Assembly: GCA_020860245.1 (NCBI GenBank)
Contig: JAJBUQ010000015.1
Location: forward strand, 1-64,000
Direction of reading: 5' to 3'
From: Rikenellaceae bacterium
Lineage (GTDB): Bacteria > Bacteroidota > Bacteroidia > Bacteroidales > Rikenellaceae
Length of the DNA stretch: 64,000 nucleotides
This document shows positions 24,341 to 33,251 of the stretch, in pieces. Below the pieces are notes generated by a model. It was not told the origin of the DNA and did no database searches. It saw nothing but the letters and a program-made list of their open reading frames with translations. Each line of letters starts with the position of its first letter. The first letter of the stretch is position 1. The translations under genes were made by a program, and so were the position numbers.

Positions 24341-25435
24341 ATGTTAAATTTTAACGATATTCACATGAATTCATTTTTTATCGGCAAGTACGAGATCAAA
24401 CTCCCTATTATCCAAGGAGGTATGGGGGTCGGTGTATCCCTTAACGGCTTAGCCTCGGCCGTAGCCAACGAGGGAGGAATCGGAGTAATTTCCGCGGCAG
24501 GTTTAGGCTTACTTTATTCCGAATTCAAAGGCAGCTACCCTGAAAAATGTATTTACGGCCTTCAACAAGAGATTAGAAAAGCACGCGAAAAAACCTTCGG
24601 TATAATCGGAATCAATATTATGGTCGCTCTCTCGAATTTTTCCGACATGGTAAGGACGGCAATTTCCGAGAAGGCCGATGTAATATTCGCAGGAGCAGGT
24701 CTTCCGCTCGATCTCCCTTCATATCTTACGAAAGACAGCAGGACGATGCTGGTACCTATCGTTTCCTCTTCGCGCGCCGCAAAACTGATTTGCGAAAAAT
24801 GGTATAATAATTACAATTATCTTCCCGACGCAATAGTAGTAGAAGGTCCGAAAGCAGGAGGGCATCTCGGTTTTAAAAAAGAACAAATTGAGGACGAGAA
24901 CTTCTCCCTTGAAAAACTAATTCCTTCGGTAGTGGACGTGGCTAAAGAATATTCCGACAAGAAAGATATTCCTGTAATAGCGGCAGGAGGAATAGCTTCA
25001 GGCAGAGATATAGCTCGTTTTATGGATCTCGGAGCTGCGGGGGTGCAGATGGGATCGATATTCGTCCCCACCGACGAATGCGACGCATCGGTAGAATTCA
25101 AAAAAGTTTACATCAACTCCGATAAAAAAGACATACGAATAATTCAAAGTCCCGTAGGCATGCCGGGTCGTGCGTTCGACGGAGAATTTATCCGCAGAGT
25201 TGCAGACGGCACCGAGAAACCACGGTCTTGTCCGTTTCATTGTATCAAAACCTGCGACTATACAAAAAGTCCGTACTGTATTATAAAAGCCCTGTATAAT
25301 GCGGCCCGGGGAAATATGGAGAAAGGGTATGCGTTCGCAGGAAATAACGCTTATCTTGCAGACAAAATCAGCACAGTCAAAGAGGTTATCGAAAAATTAA
25401 AGAACGACTTCTTTTTAAATAAGGCCGTTTGGTAA
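24341..25435 (+). CDS. Nitronate monooxygenase / FabK-like FMN enzyme
   Basis: A 364-residue TIM-barrel flavoprotein of the NPD/2-nitropropane dioxygenase family. Visible: the N-terminal LPIIQGGMGVGVSLNGLASA, the segment IGVISAAGLG, NIMVALSNFSDMV, DAIVVEGPKAGGHLGF and the FMN-phosphate motifs IPVIAAGGIASGRDIARFM and GAAGVQMGSIFV. A Cys-rich C-terminal stretch (CPFHCIKTCDYTKSPYC) is typical of the Bacteroidales/Clostridia branch. The family oxidises propionate-3-nitronate or acts as enoyl-ACP reductase (FabK); the Cys-rich branch is uncharacterised to my knowledge. A start at 24365 (MNSFFIGKYEIK) is an alternative. The stop overlaps a possible upstream extension of the next gene but not its preferred start. 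Confidence 0.85.
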   Translation: MLNFNDIHMNSFFIGKYEIKLPIIQGGMGVGVSLNGLASAVANEGGIGVISAAGLGLLYSEFKGSYPEKCIYGLQQEIRKAREKTFGIIGINIMVALSNFSDMVRTAISEKADVIFAGAGLPLDLPSYLTKDSRTMLVPIVSSSRAAKLICEKWYNNYNYLPDAIVVEGPKAGGHLGFKKEQIEDENFSLEKLIPSVVDVAKEYSDKKDIPVIAAGGIASGRDIARFMDLGAAGVQMGSIFVPTDECDASVEFKKVYINSDKKDIRIIQSPVGMPGRAFDGEFIRRVADGTEKPRSCPFHCIKTCDYTKSPYCIIKALYNAARGNMEKGYAFAGNNAYLADKISTVKEVIEKLKNDFFLNKAVW

Positions 25436-25491
25436 TCCATCCGGTCAATTATTCATTAAACCGCCTGCACAAGCAGGTATTCAATCACATT

Positions 25492-26697
25492 ATGACATTT
25501 AACGAACTGAACATCGCTGACCCTATTTTAAGGGCAATCGGCGAAAAAGGATATATCGAACCAACGCCAATCCAAACAGAGGCTATTCCGGTTATTTTAC
25601 AGAAAAAAGATATCTTCGGAATTGCACAGACCGGAACAGGCAAAACCGCAGCATTCGCGATACCGATTCTGCAAAGTCTCCTGGAGGAAAAAGAAACGGC
25701 TTCTCAGAAAACCGAATCAGGGGAAGAAGTAAACAAGCCTAAAAGGAGCGACCGTCGGGGACGGAATCACGACAAAAATAAAGCAATTACCAAGATCAAG
25801 GCTCTGGTCATAACCTCCACCCGCGAACTTGCACTCCAGATAAGCGAAGATTTCTCTGACTACGGAAAATTTACCGGATTGAGACATACGGCAATATTCG
25901 GAGGAGTAAAAAAGGGGGCGCAGACCGAGAAGCTCAAACATGGTATAGATATACTTATCGCCACTCCGGGACGGCTGCTCGACCTTATAAATCAGGGATT
26001 TGTAAATCTCGGTTCAATTAAGCATCTGGTTCTGGACGAAGCTGACCGAATGCTGGATATGGGCTTTATAACAGATGTCCGAAGGATATTAAAGTATATT
26101 CCGGAAGACAGACAGACCCTTTTATTCTCTGCCACACTCCCTAAAGATATAGTTTACCTGTCCAATTCGATACTTAAAAATCCCGCTAAAATCGAGGTTA
26201 CTCCTGTTTCTTCCACAGTCGATGTTATTGATCAATGTATTTATTTTGTCGAAAAGCCAGACAAGAAACAACTCTTGATCTCTCTTATAAAAAAGGAAGC
26301 GGATAAAACCATGCTGGTATTCTCACGAACTAAACACGGTGCCGATTATATTACTCGTGCACTTAAAAAAGCTGGTATCCAAAGTGAATCGATACACGGA
26401 GATAAATCACAAGTACAGAGACAGAAGGCCCTTTCGAATTTCAAAACAGGGAAAACAAGAATAATGGTTGCTACCGATATCGCAGCGAGGGGAATAGACA
26501 TTAAAGAACTCAATATTGTAATAAATTACGATTTACCAGATGTGGCTGAAACTTATGTACATCGAATCGGACGGACGGGACGGGCAGGACATTCTGGTAC
26601 GGCACTCACATTCTGCACTCAGGAAGAACACATGAAAGTAAAGGAAATCCAGGAGCTTACAGGGAAAAAAATCGAAACGATTCTCCACACTGCATAA
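25492..26697 (+). CDS. DEAD-box ATP-dependent RNA helicase (RhlE-like)
   Basis: A 401-residue helicase with all core motifs in order: Q-motif (PTPIQTEAIPVI), motif I AQTGTGKT, Ia STRELALQ, GG, Ib ATPGR, II DEAD, III SAT, IV, V ATDIAARGID and VI HRIGRTGRAGH. Between motifs I and Ia there is a charged insertion (KTESGEEVNKPKRSDRRG) of about 35 residues. It ends soon after the helicase core (IETILHTA), so there is no long basic RNA-binding tail. The frame could extend upstream to 25429, but the ATG at 25492 (MTFNELNIADPILRAI) matches the family N-terminus. Roles in the family are RNA unwinding in ribosome assembly and mRNA decay, often cold-induced. Confidence 0.93.
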   Translation: MTFNELNIADPILRAIGEKGYIEPTPIQTEAIPVILQKKDIFGIAQTGTGKTAAFAIPILQSLLEEKETASQKTESGEEVNKPKRSDRRGRNHDKNKAITKIKALVITSTRELALQISEDFSDYGKFTGLRHTAIFGGVKKGAQTEKLKHGIDILIATPGRLLDLINQGFVNLGSIKHLVLDEADRMLDMGFITDVRRILKYIPEDRQTLLFSATLPKDIVYLSNSILKNPAKIEVTPVSSTVDVIDQCIYFVEKPDKKQLLISLIKKEADKTMLVFSRTKHGADYITRALKKAGIQSESIHGDKSQVQRQKALSNFKTGKTRIMVATDIAARGIDIKELNIVINYDLPDVAETYVHRIGRTGRAGHSGTALTFCTQEEHMKVKEIQELTGKKIETILHTA

Positions 26698-26735
26698 ATT
26701 AACCGATATTAATATTATAGATTTATTTATGAAAT

Positions 26736-26775
26736 AAATCTAATGGTCTGCGGCTTTTCGCAGACCATTAGATTT
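26736..26775. terminator. Bidirectional terminator between convergent genes
   Basis: A 17-bp perfect stem (26736-26752 with 26759-26775) and six-base loop GCTTTT, with T/A runs on both sides. It serves the helicase gene on the plus strand and the SpmAB-like gene on the minus strand. Confidence 0.9.
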
Positions 26776-26903
26776 TAACGCCGTTCGACAATATCGGCAC
26801 AATTCAAAATTACTTGTTCGAGTAAAATCGTTTTTGATATTTTCTAAATAGCTATCCTATTCAAGGAGACATCGACGAATATCTTTATTCGAACCTTTTT
26901 AAA

Positions 26904-28136
26904 TTATCCGAAGAAAATATAGGTGAATAAGACGGCTGCTATCATTCCGGCAAAATCGGCAATCAACGAATAAGTGAGCATATACCTTATATTCCTGACT
27001 CCGACCGAGCCAAAATATAGTGCTATTACATAGAAGGTAGTGTCTGTACTCCCTTGAACTATACTGCTGAGGCGTCCTACAAGAGAATCGGCTCCGTAAT
27101 GGTTCATCGCATCTATCATCATACCGCGGGCTCCGCTTCCGCTCAGCGGCTTCATTACCATAGTCGGCAGAGCGCCTACCCATTCCGTGTCGATACCGCA
27201 TACGGACACCGCGTATTTTATCCCCTCGACAAGAAAATCCATAGCCCCGGAAGCACGGAATACCCCTATCCCCACTAATACGGCGATAAGGTAAGGTATA
27301 ATCGTTACGGCGGTTTTAAATCCGTCTTTGGCACCATCTATAAAAGTTTCGAACACATTGATCCGTTTGCGCAGACCCGCCACTATAAATCCGCATATTA
27401 CTGTAACCAACATAACATTTGCCACACCGGTAGAATATCGCGCAAGAATTTCTTTATCGAGCGTACGGAACAATAATATCATGACTGCTGCAAATAACAG
27501 TATCCCTATAAACGGGATCATAATATACTTATCCCAGAGTTTTATACGCTGCCTCAGGGCTACCAGCGTAACAGCGACAATAGTCGATACGAGGGTTGCA
27601 AGAAGTATAGGGATAAATACGTCTGCAGGGTTGGCTGCGCCTAATTGCGCACGGTACATAAGGATAGTTATCGGAATTAGTGTCAGCCCGGAAGCGTTTA
27701 TCGCAAGGAACATAATCATCGGGTTGCTCGCCGTATCCTTGCGCGGATTCAGCTCCTGCAGCTCCTTCATCACATTAAGTCCGATAGGCGTCGCAGCATT
27801 GTCCAAACCCAGCAGATTTGCCGAGAAATTCATGAACATTCCTCCGACCACAGGATGCCCCTTCGGCACCTCAGGGAAGAGCTTCCCGAAAAGCGGCGCA
27901 GCAATGCGCGCGAAGGCTGTAATGACGCCTCCTCGTTCACCGATACGCATTATTCCGAGCCATAAGGCGAGGACTCCCGTCAGACCTAACGATATCTCGA
28001 ATCCGGTTCTTGCCGAATTGAACGTAGCGTTTACGATGTCGGTAAAAATCTGCATATCGCCTGTTATTATCGTCGTTACGGCGGCTACGGCAAACGCAAC
28101 GAGAAAAAAACCGATCCAGATATAGTTAAGCGCCAT
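26904..28136 (-). CDS. SpmA-SpmB fusion (Gate/nucleoside-recognition membrane protein)
   Basis: A 410-residue integral membrane protein with about ten hydrophobic segments. The N-terminal half resembles SpmA (LGLTGVLALWLGIMRIGERG, FMNFSANLLGLDNAATPIGL) and the C-terminal half resembles SpmB (GAKDGFKTAVTIIPYLIAVL, PTMVMKPLSGSGARGMMIDA). In Firmicutes these are separate spore maturation proteins; fused versions occur in non-sporulating Bacteroidota, so sporulation is not implied. The Gate domain suggests a transporter or channel. It follows the C26-M19 peptidase gene by ten bases and is probably co-transcribed, so uptake or efflux of a peptide or nucleoside product related to that enzyme is possible (inference). 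Confidence 0.85.
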   Translation of the reverse strand: MALNYIWIGFFLVAFAVAAVTTIITGDMQIFTDIVNATFNSARTGFEISLGLTGVLALWLGIMRIGERGGVITAFARIAAPLFGKLFPEVPKGHPVVGGMFMNFSANLLGLDNAATPIGLNVMKELQELNPRKDTASNPMIMFLAINASGLTLIPITILMYRAQLGAANPADVFIPILLATLVSTIVAVTLVALRQRIKLWDKYIMIPFIGILLFAAVMILLFRTLDKEILARYSTGVANVMLVTVICGFIVAGLRKRINVFETFIDGAKDGFKTAVTIIPYLIAVLVGIGVFRASGAMDFLVEGIKYAVSVCGIDTEWVGALPTMVMKPLSGSGARGMMIDAMNHYGADSLVGRLSSIVQGSTDTTFYVIALYFGSVGVRNIRYMLTYSLIADFAGMIAAVLFTYIFFG

Positions 28137-28146
28137 ACTTCATTTT

Positions 28147-29910
28147 TTATTTAATCCGCAACCGTTGAACTTCATCCACAACCCTGCGCAGGCTGCCGCC
28201 CAGAATTTTCGCAATATCTTCTTCTGCGTATTCCCGCCTGAGAAGTTCCATTGTAATGTTAATAAGCTCATTCGATCCTCCGCATCCCTCTATCCCTCCG
28301 CCTCCGTCAAAGTCGGAACCTATGCCTACATGATTTGCTCCGACCAGGGCTACCACATGGTCGATATGGTCTACCGCATCCATAATCGTCGCAGGTCTCC
28401 TTTTAGCAAGGAATCCGCTATAAAGACAGATTTGAACTACTCCGCCCTTATCCGCAATAGCGCGAATCTGATCGTCGGTTAAATTGCGCGGATGGTCGCA
28501 CAGGGTGCGGGCGGAAGAATGAGAGCAAATAACCGGAGCGGAACTCTCCTCCAATACGTCATAGAAGGTAGTCTCCGCTGCATGAGATAGATCGATGACC
28601 ATTCCGAGCCTGTTCATTTCCGCAACGGCATCCCTGCCCAACGGACTCAGTCCGCCATACTCGGCATCTCCGACGGCGGAGTCGCATAAATCATTGGCTC
28701 CATTATGGCATAAAGTCATATAAACCACTCCCATATCCCTGAATATCGTGAGTTTATCGATGTCGCTACCTATCGCATATCCGTTCTCAATACCGAGGAA
28801 TACCGCCCTTTTATTCTCATCTTTAAGTCTATACGCATCCTCGAATGTAACAGCGAGTCCGGCATGATCTGCGTTCACGGCAATTTGACGTTTGACCTCG
28901 TCAAGCAGTTCCAAGGCCTGTTCCATCGATCGATCATGTGATGCGTCATCTCGCAGGCCCTGAGGAATGTACGCTGCCATAAATACCGCGTCGATGCGCC
29001 CCTCTTCCATTTTTACGAGGTCGGCCTGCGCTATATCGCTGCGCAGGCCAATATTTACCTGACGATCGGCAAACAGCATCGGCGTGTCGCAATGCGAATC
29101 CAATGTCAGATATTTATTATGTATGTCCTTAGCTTGTTTAAATAACGATGCTTCCGAGATAAAGAATTCGAACAGTCTTTTCATCTCATCGGATCCTCCC
29201 TCCGAAGCCATATTCTCCGGGTGCCATTGAACTCCGAAAATACGGCGGAACGGATAACCCTCTATCGCCTCGATAATTCCGTCCGGCGATACGGCAGAGA
29301 CCTTGAATCCGTCCGCAATTTTTCTTATGGCCTGATGATGGCGCGAATTGACCTCGACCGAAGATTTGCCAAATATGGATTTTAACAGTGAATTTTCCGC
29401 AATAGTCACAGGATGAACAGGTTTCTCCCGCGGAATCTGAAGACTGTGCGTAAGGGTTTGTTGTATAGGATACTGCGCCGGAATATCCTGCCATATATCT
29501 CCACCAAATCCAATATTTATTACTTGGACGCCGCGACAAATACCGAATATCGGCAATTGACGGTCGGAAGCAAGCCTGAGTAGTAAAAAATCATAAGCGT
29601 CACGCAACGGATCTACATCGGCAGTAGTGTGCGTATCTTCTCCGAAGTATTCTCCCCCTACATCCGCACCTCCAGTCAATATGAGTCCATCTATACACTC
29701 GACCGCATGACGGAGAATATTAATATCGGTCGAGGCAGGTATCAATAAAGGGATTCCACCGGCATCCGCGACAGACCGGATATAAGCCTCGTGAAGGCGC
29801 GATGCCTCGTCTGCAATATTTACAGAGAGCCCTATTACAGGTCTGTGGATTCGGGAACGTGGTTCCACTCCTGATACTGCTGTATTAAAATCCGTAAATA
29901 ACCGATCCAT
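28147..29910 (-). CDS. Fusion of C26 gamma-glutamyl hydrolase-like and M19 membrane dipeptidase domains
   Basis: A 587-residue cytoplasmic protein with two enzymes in one chain. Residues 20-260 are a class I glutamine-amidotransferase-like peptidase C26 domain (PuuD-like): ILTGGADVGG, the nucleophile elbow FGICRGVQVINIGFGG and the His-Glu pair VQWHPE. Residues 270-587 are an M19 dipeptidase: LDSHCDTPML metal site, GIENGYAIG, YMTLCHNGAND, VIDLSHAAETTF, CSHSSARTLCDHPRNLTDDQ and GSDFDGGGGI. C26 enzymes cut gamma-glutamyl bonds and M19 enzymes cut dipeptides, so the fusion could degrade a gamma-glutamyl peptide stepwise, for example a glutathione-like or folate-like compound. That is inference. 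No signal peptide. First gene of a two-gene operon with the SpmAB-like membrane protein. Confidence 0.9.
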   Translation of the reverse strand: MDRLFTDFNTAVSGVEPRSRIHRPVIGLSVNIADEASRLHEAYIRSVADAGGIPLLIPASTDINILRHAVECIDGLILTGGADVGGEYFGEDTHTTADVDPLRDAYDFLLLRLASDRQLPIFGICRGVQVINIGFGGDIWQDIPAQYPIQQTLTHSLQIPREKPVHPVTIAENSLLKSIFGKSSVEVNSRHHQAIRKIADGFKVSAVSPDGIIEAIEGYPFRRIFGVQWHPENMASEGGSDEMKRLFEFFISEASLFKQAKDIHNKYLTLDSHCDTPMLFADRQVNIGLRSDIAQADLVKMEEGRIDAVFMAAYIPQGLRDDASHDRSMEQALELLDEVKRQIAVNADHAGLAVTFEDAYRLKDENKRAVFLGIENGYAIGSDIDKLTIFRDMGVVYMTLCHNGANDLCDSAVGDAEYGGLSPLGRDAVAEMNRLGMVIDLSHAAETTFYDVLEESSAPVICSHSSARTLCDHPRNLTDDQIRAIADKGGVVQICLYSGFLAKRRPATIMDAVDHIDHVVALVGANHVGIGSDFDGGGGIEGCGGSNELINITMELLRREYAEEDIAKILGGSLRRVVDEVQRLRIK

Positions 29911-29927
29911 AAAAGTAAATTAGATTT

Positions 29928-29958
29928 CAAAGTTAATGATTTCAGGGAATCGTTCAAC
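29928..29958 (-). promoter_or_regulatory. Promoter of the C26-M19 / SpmAB-like operon
   Basis: On the minus strand, GTTG (29958-29955), a 19-base spacer and TAACTTTG (29935-29928) fit the Bacteroidota consensus. It lies 18 bases upstream of the ATG at 29910 and downstream of bioD, so this operon can be transcribed independently of the biotin genes. Confidence 0.7.
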
Positions 29959-30006
29959 ATTTAATATCTACATTCACAGATACGGATATTTTAAAATCCG
30001 AATCCG

Positions 30007-30687
30007 TTAAACTCCAAAGATTCCTGAAAAATCGAGAGGCAGCGAATTCTCACGCCATTCGGGGAATTCGATAAACATGGCTTCCGGGTAATATTGGACG
30101 ATAGATTTTTTAAGATTGTCAGCTGTCGTCTCGGTAATTAGCGGATCGGTAGCGAGGTAGGTATTGTAGACAATCGCTCTTACATCGAGATTCCTGTTAC
30201 GGCACAGTTCCAGCGTAAGAAGAGTGTGGTTGATACTTCCTAACTTGGCGCTTGCGACAATTATCACCGGATACATGGTTTGACCTATATAGTCTGCAAC
30301 GGTTTCAGATTCATTCAGAGGCACCATTATACCTCCGACTCCCTCAACGATTACAACATCATATTTCTCTGACAGTGCGGTCGTGACTTCCGTAATTCGA
30401 TGCGTCTCTATGGCTGCCCCTTCTATCGAAGCGGCGAGATTCGGTGATGCAGGAAATTTAAAAATATAAGGACATGTAAGACCGCCGTAATCTTCCGGCA
30501 GGAGCTCTATACCCATTATTCTGCGATGAGTCTCTATATCTTCCGAGAGACCTACACATCCGGTCTGAGCCATTTTCTGGGTAACTACATTGATACCTCT
30601 ATCCGCCAGATACCGCGCTATCATACCTGTTACAATGCTTTTACCTGCATCTGTATCGATTCCCGTCACAAAATATATTTTATCCAT
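30007..30687 (-). CDS. bioD: Dethiobiotin synthetase
   Basis: A 226-residue ATP-dependent enzyme that closes the ureido ring of dethiobiotin from 7,8-diaminopelargonate and CO2. It shows the P-loop variant VTGIDTDAGKSIVTG, then TQKMAQTGCV, YIFKFPASPNLAA and the second substrate motif VEGVGGIMVPLNE. Last gene of the biotin operon, 11 bases after bioC. A weak hairpin (ACGGAT/ATCCGT around 29982-30007) follows and may serve as its terminator. Confidence 0.95.
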   Translation of the reverse strand: MDKIYFVTGIDTDAGKSIVTGMIARYLADRGINVVTQKMAQTGCVGLSEDIETHRRIMGIELLPEDYGGLTCPYIFKFPASPNLAASIEGAAIETHRITEVTTALSEKYDVVIVEGVGGIMVPLNESETVADYIGQTMYPVIIVASAKLGSINHTLLTLELCRNRNLDVRAIVYNTYLATDPLITETTADNLKKSIVQYYPEAMFIEFPEWRENSLPLDFSGIFGV

Positions 30688-30698
30688 AGTCGAGCGTA

Positions 30699-31469
30699 TT
30701 ATTTTATACAGACAGCATATACGACATGCCAGGTAAGTTCCACTGTTCCATCCGATGAATAATCCTCCACATACTTTCGTTCAAAATCCGCGAGACGGCT
30801 TTTGTTCCATTTAAATTCTCCTGTGACAGTAACTCCGGTGAGTTTAAGGTGTCGCAACACATCTATTGGACCCTTAAATTTCTGGATAATTTTCTTCTCG
30901 GATATTTCCACATTTCTGAAATTTTGCCGGAGCATAACGGTCAGTTCTTCCACCGGCAAATAATCCAGACCCTGTCCGGTAAGCTTCCTTATCTGATACA
31001 GATTATCGATTCCGAAGGTATTAAAGGCAAGGATTCCGCCCTCTGGCAGAGCCTCTGCGGCCTTCTTAACGAACGACTGAAGATCGCCGAACCACTGGAC
31101 GACGGAGGCGGCAACCACAGCGTTTACATCTGCGGGAATATCTGTTTTTTCAGCGTCTCCGCACAGTTTTATAATTTTAATCCTGTTGTCAAGTTTCCTT
31201 ATCTTACCCTCGACAATGTCCAGCGCGTCGCTGACAAGATCGTTAATGAAATAATTATGCACAAGAATTTTCCCTGCGATACCGGACGATAAAAATCCCG
31301 TTCCACATCCTATCTCATATACAGCTCCGGCACTAGCTCCGGATATTTTAAGAAACTTTTCCGACAATACCCCGGCAATCTCACGCTGAACGTCCGCTAA
31401 TTTATCGTAACGGGCAAGTGAACGGTTGAAGCGCCTTCGGACCTCTTCCTTATTTATTTTACCATTCAT
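30699..31469 (-). CDS. bioC: Malonyl-ACP O-methyltransferase
   Basis: A 256-residue SAM-dependent methyltransferase that masks malonyl-ACP as its methyl ester so that pimelate can be built on the fatty-acid cycle. SAM motif I is VYEIGCGTGFLSSGIA, with the later AVVAASVVQWFGDLQSF and LPEGGILAFNTFG. The N-terminal INKEEVRRRFNRSLARYDKLA is typical for BioC. It overlaps the bioG stop by 11 bases. BioC needs a partner esterase to remove the methyl group; in this operon that should be bioG, which is interrupted. Confidence 0.93.
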   Translation of the reverse strand: MNGKINKEEVRRRFNRSLARYDKLADVQREIAGVLSEKFLKISGASAGAVYEIGCGTGFLSSGIAGKILVHNYFINDLVSDALDIVEGKIRKLDNRIKIIKLCGDAEKTDIPADVNAVVAASVVQWFGDLQSFVKKAAEALPEGGILAFNTFGIDNLYQIRKLTGQGLDYLPVEELTVMLRQNFRNVEISEKKIIQKFKGPIDVLRHLKLTGVTVTGEFKWNKSRLADFERKYVEDYSSDGTVELTWHVVYAVCIK

Positions 31470-32115
31470 GAACTATATCTTCCCAACGCTCGATTAGATG
31501 GAAGGGGTAATGGGGAGCTTTTATTGTATTTACCTGACACCTCCCCTCCCAGTAATGCTTCAGGTTTACAGGGGGGAATATCTTATCTTCTTCCGAGATA
31601 ACGGCCATATTCCATTTTATCCGTCCCCCTTCCGGTGCGTCATTGTAAATTTTGAACAGCTGCGATTTTAACTCTTCTACATCGCTTGCTTCCGGGAGGA
31701 CCCGTTCCATTTTTTTATGCAGACCGGCGCCTCCGAACACTCTTCGGTAAAATTTATTTAGAGTCTCGGATGTAAGCCCGTCGTGAGTGGCCCATGCTGT
31801 TTTGGACGGAATACCGTATTCATCATGGACCGGAATAGGTGTTCCATTTACCGCAATTGCTGCGTCGATGAAAAAATCTTCTTTCGCGGCAATCGATTCG
31901 GCTGCCCAGACCCCCATAGACCATGCGACGAGAAGAACGGTTCTGTAACTTCTTCAACTATCGAGATCATCTGTGTCAAGGTCGGAATAGTCGTAGCAGG
32001 TGCACACGTCCCACCCATCGTACGAGAGATGTTCCGTCGCCCTGTAATCCATTCCCCATCCGCTGAAAAAAATTATCAGCCTGTCGTTATCGTTTAGATT
32101 CCAAATCGTTTGCAT
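31459..32115 (-). CDS. bioG: BioG pimeloyl-ACP methyl ester esterase, interrupted by in-frame TGA
   Basis: The intact frame starts at the ATG at 32115, overlapping the bioF end by 22 bases: MQTIWNLNDNDRLIIFFSGW, GMDYRATEHLSYDGWDV, YDYSDLDTDDLDS, then TGA at codon 54 (31954-31956), then RSYRTVLLVAWSMGVWAAE and onward to 31459 in the same frame. The total (219 codons) equals a normal BioG (DUF452) length. The nucleophile serine is in AWSMG (codon 66). A product starting at the next ATG (31917) would begin right after that serine and be catalytically dead. So unless TGA is read through or the base is wrong, BioG is lost, and pimeloyl-ACP synthesis would need another esterase encoded elsewhere. 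A CGA-to-TGA change is the simplest explanation. Confidence 0.85.
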
Positions 32116-33251
32116 GCTTCTATCAGATCATTTATATTTTGTTCTTCTATCGCTGCCGTCAGCGATATTCTTAACCGTTCGCTGCCAGCGGGAACCGTAG
32201 GCTTATGTATCGGAAGGATGAAGAATCCGTTCCCGCAAAGATAATCGGATAAACGGATAGTTTTATCATTATCTCCGAGTATTATCGGAACGATGTTGCT
32301 ATCTCCGCATGTAGCGAAGCCTGCCTTAATTAGTTTCGATCTCAAAATACCGGAGATGTTTTGAAGATGTTTTCTACGTTCGTTCATACCGGATATTCTG
32401 TCCATAACGAATTCCGTCCACCTTACGGATAGAGGTGGCAGTGCAGTAGAGAATATAAGCGGACGCATAGTATTCACAAGATATTCTTTCATTATCCGGG
32501 ATAATATAACAAACGCCCCCTGCGACGCTACCGCCTTGCCGAAGGTTCCTACCAGCAGATCGACGTCTTCCGCGCATCCACATTCATGTGATACCCCCAG
32601 ACCCGCATCGGAGCATGTTCCGATAGCATGGGCCTCATCGATATATAATAACGTATCGTATTTATTCTTAATTCTCACCAATTCCGGAATGTCGCATTTA
32701 TCTCCGTCCATACTGAATACGGACTCCGTTGCTATGAATACTTTATCGTAATCTTCACGGTATTTTTCCAGAATAGAATCCAGATGATTATAATCGTTGT
32801 GGCGATAACGCAGAAATTTAGCGTTAGACAGACGGATACCGTCTATAATGCTGGCATGCACGAGTTTATCCGCAAGAATCAAATCTTTCGGTCCTGCGAG
32901 CGCAGGCAGAATTCCTATATTCGCATGGTAGCCGCTCACAAATACCAAAGCATCTTCACTACCATACAATCGGGCAAGTTTTTTTTCAAAAGAGTGGTAT
33001 GCCGAATGATTCCCGGTCAGCAGGCGGGAAGAGCAGGCCCCTCCTCCGAACTCCCTGCGGAGAGATTCCGCATCGAAGAACTCGTGCCATAAGGTATTGC
33101 TGCTCCCTATACCGAGGTAATCATTGGAAGAGAGATCGAGCATCCGCCTTCCCTTATGCATTACGTATGCGCCGTCATGCACGAGATTCCGGAGAGTACG
33201 GAGCGATCCTTCGGTCTTGAGTTTATATAGAGCGTCAGCATATCTATCCAT
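32094..33251 (-). CDS. bioF: 8-amino-7-oxononanoate synthase
   Basis: A 385-residue PLP enzyme that joins pimeloyl-ACP and L-alanine. Visible: the glycine-rich GNHSAYHSFEKKLARLYG, DALVFVSGYHANIG, the PLP-contacting YIDEAHAIGTCSDAGLG and the Schiff-base lysine in VGTFGKAVASQGAF. Its start overlaps the bioA stop by eight bases (ATGGATAG). Third gene of the operon. Confidence 0.95.
   Translation of the reverse strand: MDRYADALYKLKTEGSLRTLRNLVHDGAYVMHKGRRMLDLSSNDYLGIGSSNTLWHEFFDAESLRREFGGGACSSRLLTGNHSAYHSFEKKLARLYGSEDALVFVSGYHANIGILPALAGPKDLILADKLVHASIIDGIRLSNAKFLRYRHNDYNHLDSILEKYREDYDKVFIATESVFSMDGDKCDIPELVRIKNKYDTLLYIDEAHAIGTCSDAGLGVSHECGCAEDVDLLVGTFGKAVASQGAFVILSRIMKEYLVNTMRPLIFSTALPPLSVRWTEFVMDRISGMNERRKHLQNISGILRSKLIKAGFATCGDSNIVPIILGDNDKTIRLSDYLCGNGFFILPIHKPTVPAGSERLRISLTAAIEEQNINDLIEACKRFGI

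Noticed and set aside
26904..28136. SpmAB-like protein as a sign of sporulation
   Set aside because: Fused SpmAB proteins occur in non-sporulating Bacteroidota and no other spore gene is here.
12275..31956. Genome-wide recoding of TAG or TGA as sense codons
   Set aside because: TAG and TGA end other intact genes here (bioA ends with TAG; bioB and the BtuB-like gene end with TGA), so a changed code is not supported.
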